This document shows positions 1 through 6,247 of a stretch of 10,019 nt of DNA, piece by piece. The stretch covers positions 4,362 through 14,380 of the forward strand of contig DJBG01000097.1 in NCBI GenBank assembly GCA_002429965.1, written 5' to 3'. Each line of letters starts with the position of its first letter. Positions within the stretch are counted from its first letter, which is position 1. The stretch is from Hungatella sp. UBA5982. GTDB taxonomy: Bacteria > Bacillota > Clostridia > Lachnospirales > Lachnospiraceae. The position numbers and the translations under genes were made by a program. The notes below the pieces were generated by a model. That model saw nothing but the letters and a program-made list of their open reading frames with translations, was not told where the DNA came from and ran no database searches.

Positions 1-215
1 AAATCGGATACAAGATCCGTGAGGCACGTCTGTCAAAGCTTCCATATATGCTGGTAGTTGGGCAGAAAGAGGAAGAAGAGGGAGTAGTGTCTGTCCGCAG
101 CCGCTTTAACGGTGATGAAGGACAGCGTCCGCTTTCCGAATTCATTGATGATATCTGCCGTGAGATCCGCACAAAGGAAATCAAAAAGGTAAATGTAACA
201 GAAGAAGCAAAATAA
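1..215 (+). CDS. thrS: Threonyl-tRNA synthetase, C-terminal end (partial)
   Basis: This is the 3' end of a gene whose start lies before the window; the complete codons begin at position 3 and run 70 residues to TAA at 213-215. The fragment opens with IGYKIREARLSKLPYMLVVG and continues through SVRSRFNGDEG to EFIDDICREIRTKEI, which I recognise as the anticodon-binding domain that ends bacterial ThrRS. The enzyme charges tRNA-Thr with threonine in the cytoplasm. ThrRS is often found upstream of infC-rpmI-rplT in Firmicutes, and here that operon follows about 1.3 kb downstream with two small genes in between, which supports the call. The catalytic core and any T-box leader lie outside the window and cannot be judged. 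The tail after the conserved helix is rich in Lys and Glu, as is usual. Confidence 0.92.
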   Translation, partial: IGYKIREARLSKLPYMLVVGQKEEEEGVVSVRSRFNGDEGQRPLSEFIDDICREIRTKEIKKVNVTEEAK

Positions 216-243
216 AATCTAAACGCTCAAAGCATGGGTATGA

Positions 244-282
244 AGCGGGAGGAAATATTCGTGAGAATATTTTCCTTCCGCT
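244..282 (+). terminator. Stem-loop after thrS
   Basis: A long nearly perfect inverted repeat (AGCGGGAGGAAATATTC, loop GTGA, then its complement with one mismatch) starts 29 bases after the thrS stop. No T-run follows it, so it may be a weak terminator or an mRNA 3'-end stabiliser rather than a classical intrinsic terminator. Confidence 0.5.
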
Positions 283-340
283 GCGTGCATACTAGTCCTG
301 AAACATTATCTTAGGTAAGAATGCCAGGAGGAAATAAGCC

Positions 341-655
341 ATGACAAAATTAGATTGTAATGTAACAAGCTGTCTCCACAATTCAGATAATTATTGCTGC
401 AAGGCCGCCATCATCGTAGAAGGATCCCAGGCAAAGGACAGCTATGAAACCTGCTGCGGAAGCTTTGATGAGAATAAGGACGGTTCCTTCCATAACTTAT
501 TCAAGACCCCGGAAAGCCGTCTGGAAGTGGACTGCGAAGCCACCAACTGCGTTTACAATGAAGGCCGTCACTGTTCGGCAGAGCATATTGGAATCGCAGG
601 AGACGGTGCGAGCGCATCAGAGCATACGGAATGTTCAACCTTTAAAACCAGATAA
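341..655 (+). CDS. Tandem DUF1540 cysteine-motif protein
   Basis: The 104-residue product consists of two repeats of a DUF1540-like cysteine module. The first has the form LDCNVTSCLHN...YCC...CCGSF (Cys 6, 11, 19, 20, 38, 39) and the second VDCEATNCVYN...HCSA...CSTF (Cys 65, 70, 78, 98), joined by a short Asp/Gly-rich linker at 42-60. The spacing C-x4-C-x7/8-C fits small metal-binding or disulfide folds. No signal peptide or membrane segment is present, so it is probably cytoplasmic or spore-associated. The start is well supported by AGGAGG at 326-331, nine bases before ATG. A good hairpin terminator follows directly, so the gene is probably monocistronic. The biochemical role of DUF1540 is unknown; metal binding is inferred from the cysteine pattern only. 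Confidence 0.88.
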   Translation: MTKLDCNVTSCLHNSDNYCCKAAIIVEGSQAKDSYETCCGSFDENKDGSFHNLFKTPESRLEVDCEATNCVYNEGRHCSAEHIGIAGDGASASEHTECSTFKTR

Positions 656-671
656 TAATTTAAAAAATAAG

Positions 672-706
672 ATGCGCCAGGAGAAGTTCCTGACGCATTT
701 TGTTTC
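672..706. terminator. Bidirectional intrinsic terminator between convergent genes
   Basis: ATGCGCCAGGA at 672-682 pairs with TCCTGACGCAT at 688-698 (one G-T pair), followed by TTTTGTTT. On the minus strand the stem is followed by TTATTTTTTAA, so it can end both the DUF1540 gene and the convergent membrane-protein gene. Confidence 0.82.
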
Positions 707-720
707 AGAAGACAAATGGA

Positions 721-1134
721 TTACAAAATCATGACAAAGGTTCCGGCCGTTATCAAAAGAATGCCTATGAGCTTTTTTATGGTAAACTGTTCATGGAGAA
801 TAAGAAATGCCAGGATCACAGTGAGGACAATGCTTAGTTTATCTACGGGGACCACCTTGGAAGCTTCTCCTATTTGAAGGGCTTTGTAATAACAAATCCA
901 GGAGAGGCCGGTGGCAATGCCGGACAGGATGAGAAAAATCCAGCTTTTTTTGCTGATATCAGAGAAACCGGTCTGGGCTCCCGTGAGAAAAACGATCAGC
1001 CATGCCATGAGTACCACAACAACCGTCCGAATGGCCGTAGCCAGATTAGAATTGACTCCCTCGATTCCCATTTTAGCCAGAATGGAAGTGAATGCGGCAA
1101 AAACGGAGGAAAGAAGAGCGAAAACAAACCACAT
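721..1134 (-). CDS. EamA/DMT-family small membrane transporter
   Basis: The 137-residue protein has four hydrophobic segments and reads as a single EamA (drug/metabolite transporter) domain. It begins WFVFALLSSVFAAFTSILAK, then has a helix around AIRTVVVVLMAWLIVF, another around IFLILSGIATGLSWICYY, and a final pair around SIVLTVILAFLILHE and GILLITAGTFVMIL. The motifs YYKALQIG and VVPVDKLS are typical of the family. Classical EamA proteins carry two such domains in about 300 residues; this is a half-size form that would have to dimerise. An in-frame ATG lies 21 bases further upstream, at 1155, but AGGAGG (minus strand, 1143-1148) sits inside that extension at ideal distance from the ATG at 1134, so I use the shorter start. 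Substrate is unknown. It has its own promoter and ends at the shared terminator. Confidence 0.87.
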   Translation of the reverse strand: MWFVFALLSSVFAAFTSILAKMGIEGVNSNLATAIRTVVVVLMAWLIVFLTGAQTGFSDISKKSWIFLILSGIATGLSWICYYKALQIGEASKVVPVDKLSIVLTVILAFLILHEQFTIKKLIGILLITAGTFVMIL

Positions 1135-1175
1135 AAAAGGCGCCTCCTGATTCATTTATTTTATTACATACTATC

Positions 1176-1204
1176 ATTGTAGCTCGGCGGATGGAAAGTT
1201 GCAA
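1176..1204 (-). promoter_or_regulatory. SigA-type promoter for the EamA gene
   Basis: Read on the minus strand, TTGCAA (1199-1204), a 17-bp spacer and TACAAT (1176-1181) lie about 40 bp upstream of the start codon. Confidence 0.7.
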
Positions 1205-1249
1205 GAAAAACCTTAAAAGGAAAGAAACGCAGTGTTCTGAAAAAATATG

Positions 1250-1278
1250 TTGACAGATAGATAAATATATAGTATCAT
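1250..1278 (+). promoter_or_regulatory. SigA-type promoter of the infC operon
   Basis: TTGACA at 1250-1255, a 17-bp spacer and TATCAT at 1273-1278. The predicted transcript would start near 1285, leaving a leader of about 205 nt before infC. Confidence 0.8.
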
Positions 1279-1284
1279 TATCTA

Positions 1285-1426
1285 AGTTGTGAAAACAGCA
1301 AACAGGAAAGTAGGTATCCGCCTCACCACGGCACGAGTAAGTGTCCCTGGTTCATAGCCTTTGGTACATAGGTGTACTGTATAGAGACTTTGGTGGTGGA
1401 TAGCGTTTGTCTATCTACTTTTTTTT
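1285..1426 (+). ncRNA. L20-type leader RNA of infC-rpmI-rplT
   Basis: This is a long structured leader in front of infC, in the position occupied by the L20 leader of Bacillus and relatives, where ribosomal protein L20 binds and causes premature termination. Visible structure: GTACA-TAGG-TGTAC hairpin at 1364-1377; a terminator hairpin at the end (1396-1426); and a stretch TATC...CACCAC at 1315-1329 that can pair with GTGGTGGATA at 1393-1402, the 5' arm of the terminator, as an antiterminator. The class assignment rests on position, gene order and the attenuator; I did not align it to the family model. Boundaries are estimated. Confidence 0.75.
1396..1426 (+). terminator. Attenuator hairpin of the infC leader
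   Basis: GTGGATAG (1396-1403) pairs with CTATCTAC (1411-1418) around a 7-nt loop, followed by eight T (1419-1426). It lies before the first gene of the operon, so it works as a regulated terminator rather than a gene end. Confidence 0.85.
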
Positions 1427-1489
1427 ATGCCTATGGGCAAGCAATGTGGATTCCAGCCAACACACACTATATGATGGAGGTGCACGACA

Positions 1490-1999
1490 ATTAGCGATTT
1501 AATGATTAATGAACAGATCAGAGATAAGGAAGTTCTGTTGATTGGTGAAAACGGAGAGAAATTGGGGATCATATCTACCAGAGATGCTTTGCAGATGGCA
1601 AAGGAAGCAGAACTGGATTTGGTTAAAATTGCTCCGACTGCAAAACCACCGGTTTGTAAGATTATCGATTATGGTAAATATCGTTATGAACTGGCAAGAA
1701 AAGAAAAAGAAGCTAAAAAGAAACAGAAGGTAATCGAAGTAAAAGAAGTTCGTTTATCTCCTAATATTGACACCAACGATTTAAACACGAAGATGAGCGC
1801 CGCAAGGAAGTTCCTCGAAAAGGGAGATAAAGTTAAGGTAACCTTACGTTTCAGAGGTCGTGAGATGGCGCATATGTCAAAGTCAAGGTATATTCTGGAT
1901 GATTTCGCTGAGAAGTTAGCAGATATCGCAGTTATTGACAAGCCACCTAAGGTGGAAGGAAGAAGCATGGTTATATTTTTGAATGCAAAACGCCAGTAG
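1490..1999 (+). CDS. infC: Translation initiation factor IF-3 (AUU start)
   Basis: IF-3 binds the 30S subunit, prevents subunit association and proofreads start codon and initiator tRNA. The product has the N-terminal domain signature INEQIRDKEVLLIGENGEKLG, a Lys-rich linker (KEKEAKKKQK) and the C-terminal domain with EVRLSPNIDTNDL, KVTLRFRGREMAH and a PPKVEGRSMVIFL end. The first ATG is at 1502, but it has no ribosome binding site at proper distance. GGAGGT at 1476-1481 sits eight bases before ATT at 1490, which is in frame and gives MSDLMINEQ, the usual family N-terminus. I therefore call the start at ATT, giving 169 residues. An AUU start is known for infC in other bacteria and allows IF-3 to repress its own translation. 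rpmI and rplT follow in the same operon. Confidence 0.95.
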   Translation: MSDLMINEQIRDKEVLLIGENGEKLGIISTRDALQMAKEAELDLVKIAPTAKPPVCKIIDYGKYRYELARKEKEAKKKQKVIEVKEVRLSPNIDTNDLNTKMSAARKFLEKGDKVKVTLRFRGREMAHMSKSRYILDDFAEKLADIAVIDKPPKVEGRSMVIFLNAKRQ

Positions 2000-2023
2000 A
2001 ACGTTATCAAGGAGGAAATTACA

Positions 2024-2221
2024 ATGCCTAAATTAAAAACAAGCAAATCAGCAGCAAAACGCTTTAAAGTTACAGGAACAGGAAAGCTTGTAAGAAATAA
2101 AGCTTACAAATCTCACATCTTAACTAAGAAATCAACTAAGAGAAAAAGAAATCTTAGAAAAGATATCGTTACCGATGCTACCAACGCAAAAGTAATGAAG
2201 AAGATTTTACCATATTTATAG
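2024..2221 (+). CDS. rpmI: 50S ribosomal protein L35
   Basis: A 65-residue, strongly basic protein starting [21 protein letters not shown] and ending KKILPYL, with the [16 protein letters not shown] core characteristic of L35. It is a component of the large ribosomal subunit. The length matches the family. AAGGAGG at 2009-2015 lies eight bases before ATG, and the gene begins 24 bases after the infC stop, so it is co-transcribed. Its place as the middle gene of infC-rpmI-rplT is the standard order in Firmicutes. Expression is expected to follow the leader attenuator upstream of infC. Nothing is unusual in the sequence. Confidence 0.97.
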   Translation: MPKLKTSKSAAKRFKVTGTGKLVRNKAYKSHILTKKSTKRKRNLRKDIVTDATNAKVMKKILPYL

Positions 2222-2250
2222 GATCTTAAGTTAAGAAGGAGGAAAAACCG

Positions 2251-2607
2251 ATGGCAAGAATTAAAGGCGGTATGAACGCTAAGAAAAAACATAACAGAGT
2301 GTTAAAGATGGCTAAAGGCTATAGAGGCGCTCGTTCCAAACAGTATAGAGTAGCAAAGCAGTCCGTTATGAGAGCATTAACTAGCTCCTATGCAGGCAGA
2401 AAAGAGAGAAAGAGACAGTTCAGACAGTTATGGATTGCCCGTATCAATGCTGCAGCACGTATTAACGGTGTATCTTACAGCGTGTTTATGCATGGCTTAA
2501 AGTTAGCTGGAGTTGATTTAAACAGAAAAGTTCTGGCTGACATGGCAGTAAATGATGCAGAAGGCTTCACTAAATTAGCAGAACTGGCTAAGTCCAAAGT
2601 GGCTTAA
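2251..2607 (+). CDS. rplT: 50S ribosomal protein L20
   Basis: The 118-residue product begins [19 protein letters not shown] and contains the L20 landmarks [33 protein letters not shown] and [15 protein letters not shown], ending in a helical tail. The N-terminal arm is Lys/Arg-rich and threads into 23S rRNA; the C-terminal domain is the part that, in known systems, also binds the operon's own leader mRNA. L20 is needed for early 50S assembly. AAGGAGG at 2236-2242 lies eight bases before ATG, and the gene starts 29 bases after rpmI. It is the last gene of the operon and is followed within 25 bases by a terminator. L20 is the probable feedback regulator acting on the leader at about 1285-1426. 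Confidence 0.97.
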   Translation: MARIKGGMNAKKKHNRVLKMAKGYRGARSKQYRVAKQSVMRALTSSYAGRKERKRQFRQLWIARINAAARINGVSYSVFMHGLKLAGVDLNRKVLADMAVNDAEGFTKLAELAKSKVA

Positions 2608-2628
2608 TCGCATATTCAAACCTCGGAG

Positions 2629-2652
2629 ACCTCGTGTTTACGGGGTTTTTTT
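2629..2652 (+). terminator. Terminator of the infC operon
   Basis: ACCTCG (2629-2634) pairs with CGGGGT (2641-2646) around TGTTTA, followed by a run of seven T. It ends the ribosomal protein operon 22 bases after the rplT stop. Confidence 0.82.
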
Positions 2653-2738
2653 AATGCCCGTAAGTACCGAAAGTGAGTAAACTTTGATTCGTGATGTACG
2701 AGCAATATAAATTATATGCATACAATATACAAGCACAT

Positions 2739-2840
2739 TTAGAACTTGGCAGGAATTTTATTAATTTCTGCAAGGAGATCTTCTGTTGTTTTGTTGGTGG
2801 TAATTGTCATTGACGCTGGTAACAGAAGAGAAATATACAT
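2739..2840 (-). pseudogene. Short possible gene remnant downstream of hxlR
   Basis: A 33-codon open frame on the minus strand (MYISLLLPASMTITTN..., ending KIPAKF) reads like the tail of a longer protein but has no ribosome binding site and no recognisable family. It lies 44 bases downstream of the HxlR gene in the otherwise non-coding stretch 2653-2884. It may be a decayed C-terminal fragment or chance. Nothing else supportable was seen in that stretch. Confidence 0.25.
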
Positions 2841-2884
2841 AGATTATTAGCACTTAAGGGCTGGTTCAGGGATATATTGTCAAT

Positions 2885-3223
2885 TTAGTCAACTCTTTTT
2901 TCGAATCTCACTTGCATTTCTCCCCAATCTTCTAAAGCTTCTAGAACAGGAATAATTTTTTTTCCTTGGTCAGTTAATCCGTATTCCACGTGTGGAGGGA
3001 TTTCGGAGTGTTGTTTTCTCCAAATCATTCCATGGCTTTCTAAATCCTGCAAAGAACGGGTGAGCATAATATTTGTAATACCACAAAGCTGTCTCTTTAG
3101 CTCGTTATATCGAAGATTCCCTTGAGACAAATACCATAAGATGGGGAGCCTCCATTTCCCGCAAATAAAATTAAAAGCATTAACCATATCGCATGAGCCA
3201 TCGTACCATTCACTTGTATTCAT
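2885..3223 (-). CDS. HxlR-family winged-helix transcriptional regulator
   Basis: The 112-residue protein has the HxlR layout: an N-terminal Cys (C11), the ICGKWRLPILW helix with the GKW motif at 22-24, RYNELKRQLCGITNIMLTRSL as the helix-turn-helix region, then LESHGMIWRKQH and VEYGLTDQGKKIIPVLEAL, ending in a WGE dimerisation helix. Such proteins are DNA-binding repressors or activators that often sense thiol or electrophile stress through a Cys near position 11; further Cys occur at 21 and 47. A GTG nine bases upstream in frame is possible, but GAGG placed eight bases before the ATG at 3223 favours this start. The gene is divergent from the flavodoxin/ferredoxin gene at 3362 with a 138-bp shared intergenic region, so it probably controls that gene and itself. 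Function is by family, target by inference. Confidence 0.9.
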   Translation of the reverse strand: MNTSEWYDGSCDMVNAFNFICGKWRLPILWYLSQGNLRYNELKRQLCGITNIMLTRSLQDLESHGMIWRKQHSEIPPHVEYGLTDQGKKIIPVLEALEDWGEMQVRFEKRVD

Positions 3224-3252
3224 TTTAACCACCTCAAAATTATTTTTCTAGG

Positions 3253-3266
3253 GCACAAAAATGTGC
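3253..3266. promoter_or_regulatory. Dyad, candidate HxlR operator
   Basis: A perfect inverted repeat GCACA-N4-TGTGC lies in the divergent intergenic region, just upstream of the -35 element of the EFR1 promoter. Its symmetry and place suggest a regulator site. A shorter dyad TAGT-AAC-ACTA is at 3322-3332. Binding is inferred, not known. Confidence 0.4.
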
Positions 3267-3270
3267 GTAC

Positions 3271-3298
3271 TTGTAAAAATGTATCTTAAAAATATAAT
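3271..3298 (+). promoter_or_regulatory. Promoter for the EFR1 gene
   Basis: TTGTAA (3271-3276), a 16-bp spacer and TATAAT (3293-3298), about 64 bp before the start codon. Confidence 0.6.
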
Positions 3299-3361
3299 GA
3301 TATTAAAGAGCTTATAAAATATAGTAACACTAAATCTTAAAAATTAAAAGGAGAGTGAAGT

Positions 3362-4129
3362 ATGATATTTTATTTTTCAGGTACAGGGAACAGCTTATGG
3401 GTGGCGAAAAAGCTGGCTGAACTTCAAGACGAACGAATATTATCCATTGCAGAGCTTATGAAAGAAAAACGTGAATCGTTCTCATTCACTTTAAAGCAGG
3501 GAGAAAAGCTTGGATTTGTATTTCCAATCTATGCCTGGGCACCTCCCAAAATAGTTTTGGAGTTTATAAAAAATTTTGTAATAACCAATAGTAATGAGTA
3601 CTATACTTTTGCAGTCTGTACTTGCGGTGATCATGCTGGGCAAGCCATGAACGTTCTGTTATCAGATCTACAAAAACAAAAAATCAAACTAAACAGTGGA
3701 TTTTCTGTTTTCATGCCCAATAATTATATTGTTGATTATGATTTAGATTCAAAAGAGTTAGAAAATAAAAAGCTGGAGCAGGCTAAACAAAGGGTCGACG
3801 ATATAAGCAATCTTTTATCAAAAAAAACAGAGGATATATTTGATTGCTATGGTGGTAGCTTTCCTTGGTTTAGAACACAGATTATCAATCCATATTTTAA
3901 TAAATTTTGCTTAGGAACGAAGAAATTTCATGTTAAAAATAATTGCATTTCCTGTGGCTTGTGTGAACGGATATGCCCGACTAAAAACATTCAACTAAGA
4001 AATGACTCTCCCACATGGGGTAAAGAATGCACGAAATGTATGGCGTGTATACATCGCTGTCCTGTCCAAGCCATTCAATATGGAGATAAAACAGAAAAAA
4101 GAGGGCGGTATTTTAATCCTAATATTTAA
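3362..4129 (+). CDS. EFR1-family flavodoxin-ferredoxin fusion
   Basis: The 255-residue cytoplasmic protein joins an N-terminal flavodoxin-like domain to a C-terminal two-cluster ferredoxin domain. The FMN phosphate loop FSGTGNS is at 5-11, with GFVFPIYAW at about 51-59 as a further flavodoxin element. The C-terminal part has CISCGLCERICP (Cys 195, 198, 201, 205) and CTKCMACIHRCP (Cys 223, 226, 229, 233), each a complete CxxCxxCxxxCP [4Fe-4S] motif. Proteins of this type (EFR1 family) shuttle electrons, but partner and physiological substrate are generally unknown. AAGGAG at 3348-3353, eight bases before ATG, fixes the start. It is divergent from an HxlR regulator, so it is likely an inducible redox or detoxification gene. 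It is apparently monocistronic and all cluster ligands are present. Confidence 0.9.
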   Translation: MIFYFSGTGNSLWVAKKLAELQDERILSIAELMKEKRESFSFTLKQGEKLGFVFPIYAWAPPKIVLEFIKNFVITNSNEYYTFAVCTCGDHAGQAMNVLLSDLQKQKIKLNSGFSVFMPNNYIVDYDLDSKELENKKLEQAKQRVDDISNLLSKKTEDIFDCYGGSFPWFRTQIINPYFNKFCLGTKKFHVKNNCISCGLCERICPTKNIQLRNDSPTWGKECTKCMACIHRCPVQAIQYGDKTEKRGRYFNPNI

Positions 4130-4354
4130 GTTTATTATGAGTGTCATAGTAAGAATGATCTATTATTTAGATAAAATTCTATTGTAACCAAATGGTGGCC
4201 TACCATTCTAGACTAGCTTAATCGGGCATGCCCTTTTTATTTGCATCAATTATAATTTTCTCTTTCCTATAATACAGGAATCATTATTTTATCATTTGCC
4301 TTTTTTACAAACACACATAGTTTGATAGTAGAAAATAAGGAAACTGTCTAAAGG
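4130..4354. other. AT-rich non-coding stretch with small hairpins
   Basis: No supportable gene is seen. A perfect 6-bp hairpin (AATGGT-GGCCT-ACCATT) is at 4191-4207, and the palindrome GGGCATGCCC at 4224-4233 is followed by five T, which could weakly terminate the EFR1 transcript. A lone TATAAT is at 4268-4273 without a well-placed -35. Confidence 0.45.
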
Positions 4355-4398
4355 ACCGTTGCATAGTAGATTACTCATTTACCATGCAACGGTTTTTT
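4355..4398 (+). terminator. Strong intrinsic terminator without an adjacent gene
   Basis: ACCGTTGCAT (4355-4364) pairs perfectly with ATGCAACGGT (4384-4393), followed by a T6 run. It lies 226 bases after the EFR1 stop. It could be the distal terminator of EFR1 or end an unannotated small transcript. Confidence 0.8.
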
Positions 4399-4477
4399 GT
4401 ATTTATTACGAATACATTACGGTTATTGTTTAATCCTTAATTTTTTATTGAATTATTAGTAAATTCCAGATTTTATA

Positions 4478-4506
4478 TTGATTTGGTAAAAAATGTCTGA
4501 TATATT
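4478..4506 (+). promoter_or_regulatory. Promoter for the lipase transcript
   Basis: TTGATT (4478-4483), a 17-bp spacer and TATATT (4501-4506). The transcript would carry a leader of about 120 nt that contains the 8-codon ORF at 4551. Confidence 0.6.
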
Positions 4507-4550
4507 AAGCACGCAACCACTAGTATCAGTTTTATAAGGGGGGAATTAAT

Positions 4551-4577
4551 ATGAAAAAGCTACATATTAGTATCTAG
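4551..4577 (+). CDS. Eight-codon upstream ORF in the lipase leader
   Basis: ATG at 4551 is preceded by a strong AAGGGGGG (4536-4543) with a seven-base spacer, yet the frame reads only MKKLHISI before TAG. Past the stop, the same frame continues with YYMVLMFLLLKN and another stop, so the whole looks like a basic-then-hydrophobic signal-peptide start that has decayed. It could instead be a leader peptide that tunes lipase translation, whose own site (GGGGGAG) lies 44 bases downstream of the TAG. No family is recognisable in so short a frame. Confidence 0.4.
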   Translation: MKKLHISI

Positions 4578-4634
4578 TATTACATGGTTTTAATGTTTCT
4601 ATTACTTAAAAATTGAATCAGGGGGAGAAGTGAA

Positions 4635-6074
4635 ATGAAAAAAAATTTAACAAAAGCAACTATTATTTTATTAGCATTTTCTATGATACTAACAAATTTT
4701 TCAATAATTGTAAGAGCAGATGAACCAAAGGCACAAGAAACACAGAAGGTGGATGCATCTACTGTTAAAAAAGAAGTAAAAGGTGCAGATGAGACAATAA
4801 AAATACCTACATTAGAAGATATAGACAATTTAATAGATTCGGCAGAAGAAGTTAAAAGTGAAGAAGATATAAATAAAATGCCTCCATTAAAGTTTTCGGT
4901 AGAATTTCCAGAAGTAAACACTAGGAGTATGATAGGGGGAAATAATTATCCAATTGTTTTAGTTCATGGCTTTATGGGCTTTGGAAGGGATGAATTATTA
5001 GGATATAAATATTGGGGTGGAGTAGTTGATCTTCAAGAAAAGTTAAATGCATCAGGACATGAGACTTATACAGCAACAGTAGGCCCATTATCTAGTAACT
5101 GGGATAGAGCTTGTGAACTTTACGCTTATATAATAGGTGGAACAGCAGATTATGGAGAAGCTCATGCAAAAAAATTTAAACATAATAGATATGGAAGGAC
5201 ATATCCAGGTATATATAAAAATATAAGCAATGAAAATAAAATACATTTAATAGGTCATAGTATGGGTGGACAAACCATACGTACACTTACACAGCTGTTA
5301 AGTGAAGGAAGCGAAGAGGAAATAAATTGTGGACAAGAAAATGTTTCACCATTATTTGAAGGTGGAAAACATTGGATCAATAGTGTTAGTACTATATCTA
5401 CACCTAATGATGGTACAACTTTATCAGATCTAATGCCGGCAAAAGACCTAATAAGTTATACATTTGGTGTATTAGGAACAATAACTGGTAAAAACAAATT
5501 ATTTAGTTCAATATATGATTTAAAATTAGATCAATGGGGATTAAAAAAGCAAAATGGAGAATCTCAGCGTGATTATATTGAAAGGGTTTTAGAAAGCAAT
5601 ATTTGGAATAGTACAAAAGATATAGCAACTTATGATTTATCCACAGAAGGTGCACAAGAACTCAATACATGGGTAAAAGCTCAACCAGATGTATATTATT
5701 TTTCTTGGACAACGCAAGCAACTACAGAATCTATACTTACAGGACATTCAGTAGCACAAATTGGCCCAATGAATCCTATATTTTATCCAACAGCAAACTT
5801 AATGGGAAAATATTCACGTAATCAAAAAGATCTTCCAATCATTGATAAGAAATGGTTTCCAAATGATGGGGTTGTAAATTGTATTAGTCAAGATGGGCCT
5901 AAGTTAGGTTCTAATGATGTTATTGAACAATACAATGGTGGAGTTAAAATAGGACAATGGAATGCAATGCCTAGAATCATAAATACAGATCATATGGACA
6001 TAGTAGGCACATTTGGTAACGTTAAAGACTGGTATATGGATTATGCAAGCTTTTTAAGTAATTTGTCAAGATAA
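4635..6074 (+). CDS. Secreted triacylglycerol lipase, family I.5-like
   Basis: The 479-residue enzyme is an alpha/beta-hydrolase lipase that hydrolyses ester bonds of acylglycerols outside the cell. Residues 1-28 form a signal peptide (basic MKKNLTK, hydrophobic core, VRA cut site). An acidic/Lys-rich segment at 29-98 looks like a propeptide. The catalytic domain begins NYPIVLVHGFMGFG (oxyanion region), and contains YKYWGG, GPLSSNWDRACE and RYGRTYPG, all hallmarks of Geobacillus/Staphylococcus lipases. Catalytic residues are Ser209 in GHSMG, Asp411 in NDGVVN and His453 in TDHMDIVG. The zinc-site residues known in thermophilic I.5 lipases appear kept: Asp157, His177, His183 and probably Asp329. 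GGGGGAG at 4621-4627 fixes the start. A+T-rich codon use (many ATA, AGA, TTA) differs from the housekeeping genes, suggesting acquisition from a Clostridium-like donor (inference). Confidence 0.94.
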   Translation: MKKNLTKATIILLAFSMILTNFSIIVRADEPKAQETQKVDASTVKKEVKGADETIKIPTLEDIDNLIDSAEEVKSEEDINKMPPLKFSVEFPEVNTRSMIGGNNYPIVLVHGFMGFGRDELLGYKYWGGVVDLQEKLNASGHETYTATVGPLSSNWDRACELYAYIIGGTADYGEAHAKKFKHNRYGRTYPGIYKNISNENKIHLIGHSMGGQTIRTLTQLLSEGSEEEINCGQENVSPLFEGGKHWINSVSTISTPNDGTTLSDLMPAKDLISYTFGVLGTITGKNKLFSSIYDLKLDQWGLKKQNGESQRDYIERVLESNIWNSTKDIATYDLSTEGAQELNTWVKAQPDVYYFSWTTQATTESILTGHSVAQIGPMNPIFYPTANLMGKYSRNQKDLPIIDKKWFPNDGVVNCISQDGPKLGSNDVIEQYNGGVKIGQWNAMPRIINTDHMDIVGTFGNVKDWYMDYASFLSNLSR

Positions 6075-6077
6075 ATA

Positions 6078-6099
6078 AATGGAATAATAACTTTCCATT
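6078..6099 (+). terminator. Stem-loop after the lipase gene
   Basis: AATGGAA pairs with TTCCATT around an 8-nt loop directly after the stop. There is no T-run, so termination would be weak. Confidence 0.35.
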
Positions 6100-6190
6100 C
6101 TGCCACTTTACACAACTAAAATAACATGCAGCGAGCAGATTTTAAAGAATTTTATCAATTTTCGTTACATTTTTATTTCTTAAATATTAC

Positions 6191-6210
6191 GGCGGGGCCA
6201 AATCCCCGCC
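6191..6210. other. GC-rich hairpin
   Basis: GGCGGGG, loop CCAAAT, CCCCGCC: a perfect 7-bp GC stem in very AT-rich surroundings. It lies 38 bases past the end of the minus-strand remnant at 6248 and could be its former transcript end, but no T-run is present on either strand. Confidence 0.5.
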
Positions 6211-6247
6211 TATAAATAGATGTAAGTTATTTAATTCTTCGTACATC

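Noticed and set aside
1135..1155. Longer EamA start at the ATG at 1155
   Set aside because: The ribosome binding site AGGAGG lies inside this extension and is correctly spaced for the ATG at 1134; no site precedes the upstream ATG.
874..1182. Plus-strand frames opposite the EamA gene
   Set aside because: They are shadows of a clear membrane protein and have no start signals.
3268..3283. TAC-N10-GTA as an HxlR site
   Set aside because: Only three-base arms, common by chance in AT-rich sequence; the GCACA-N4-TGTGC dyad is better.
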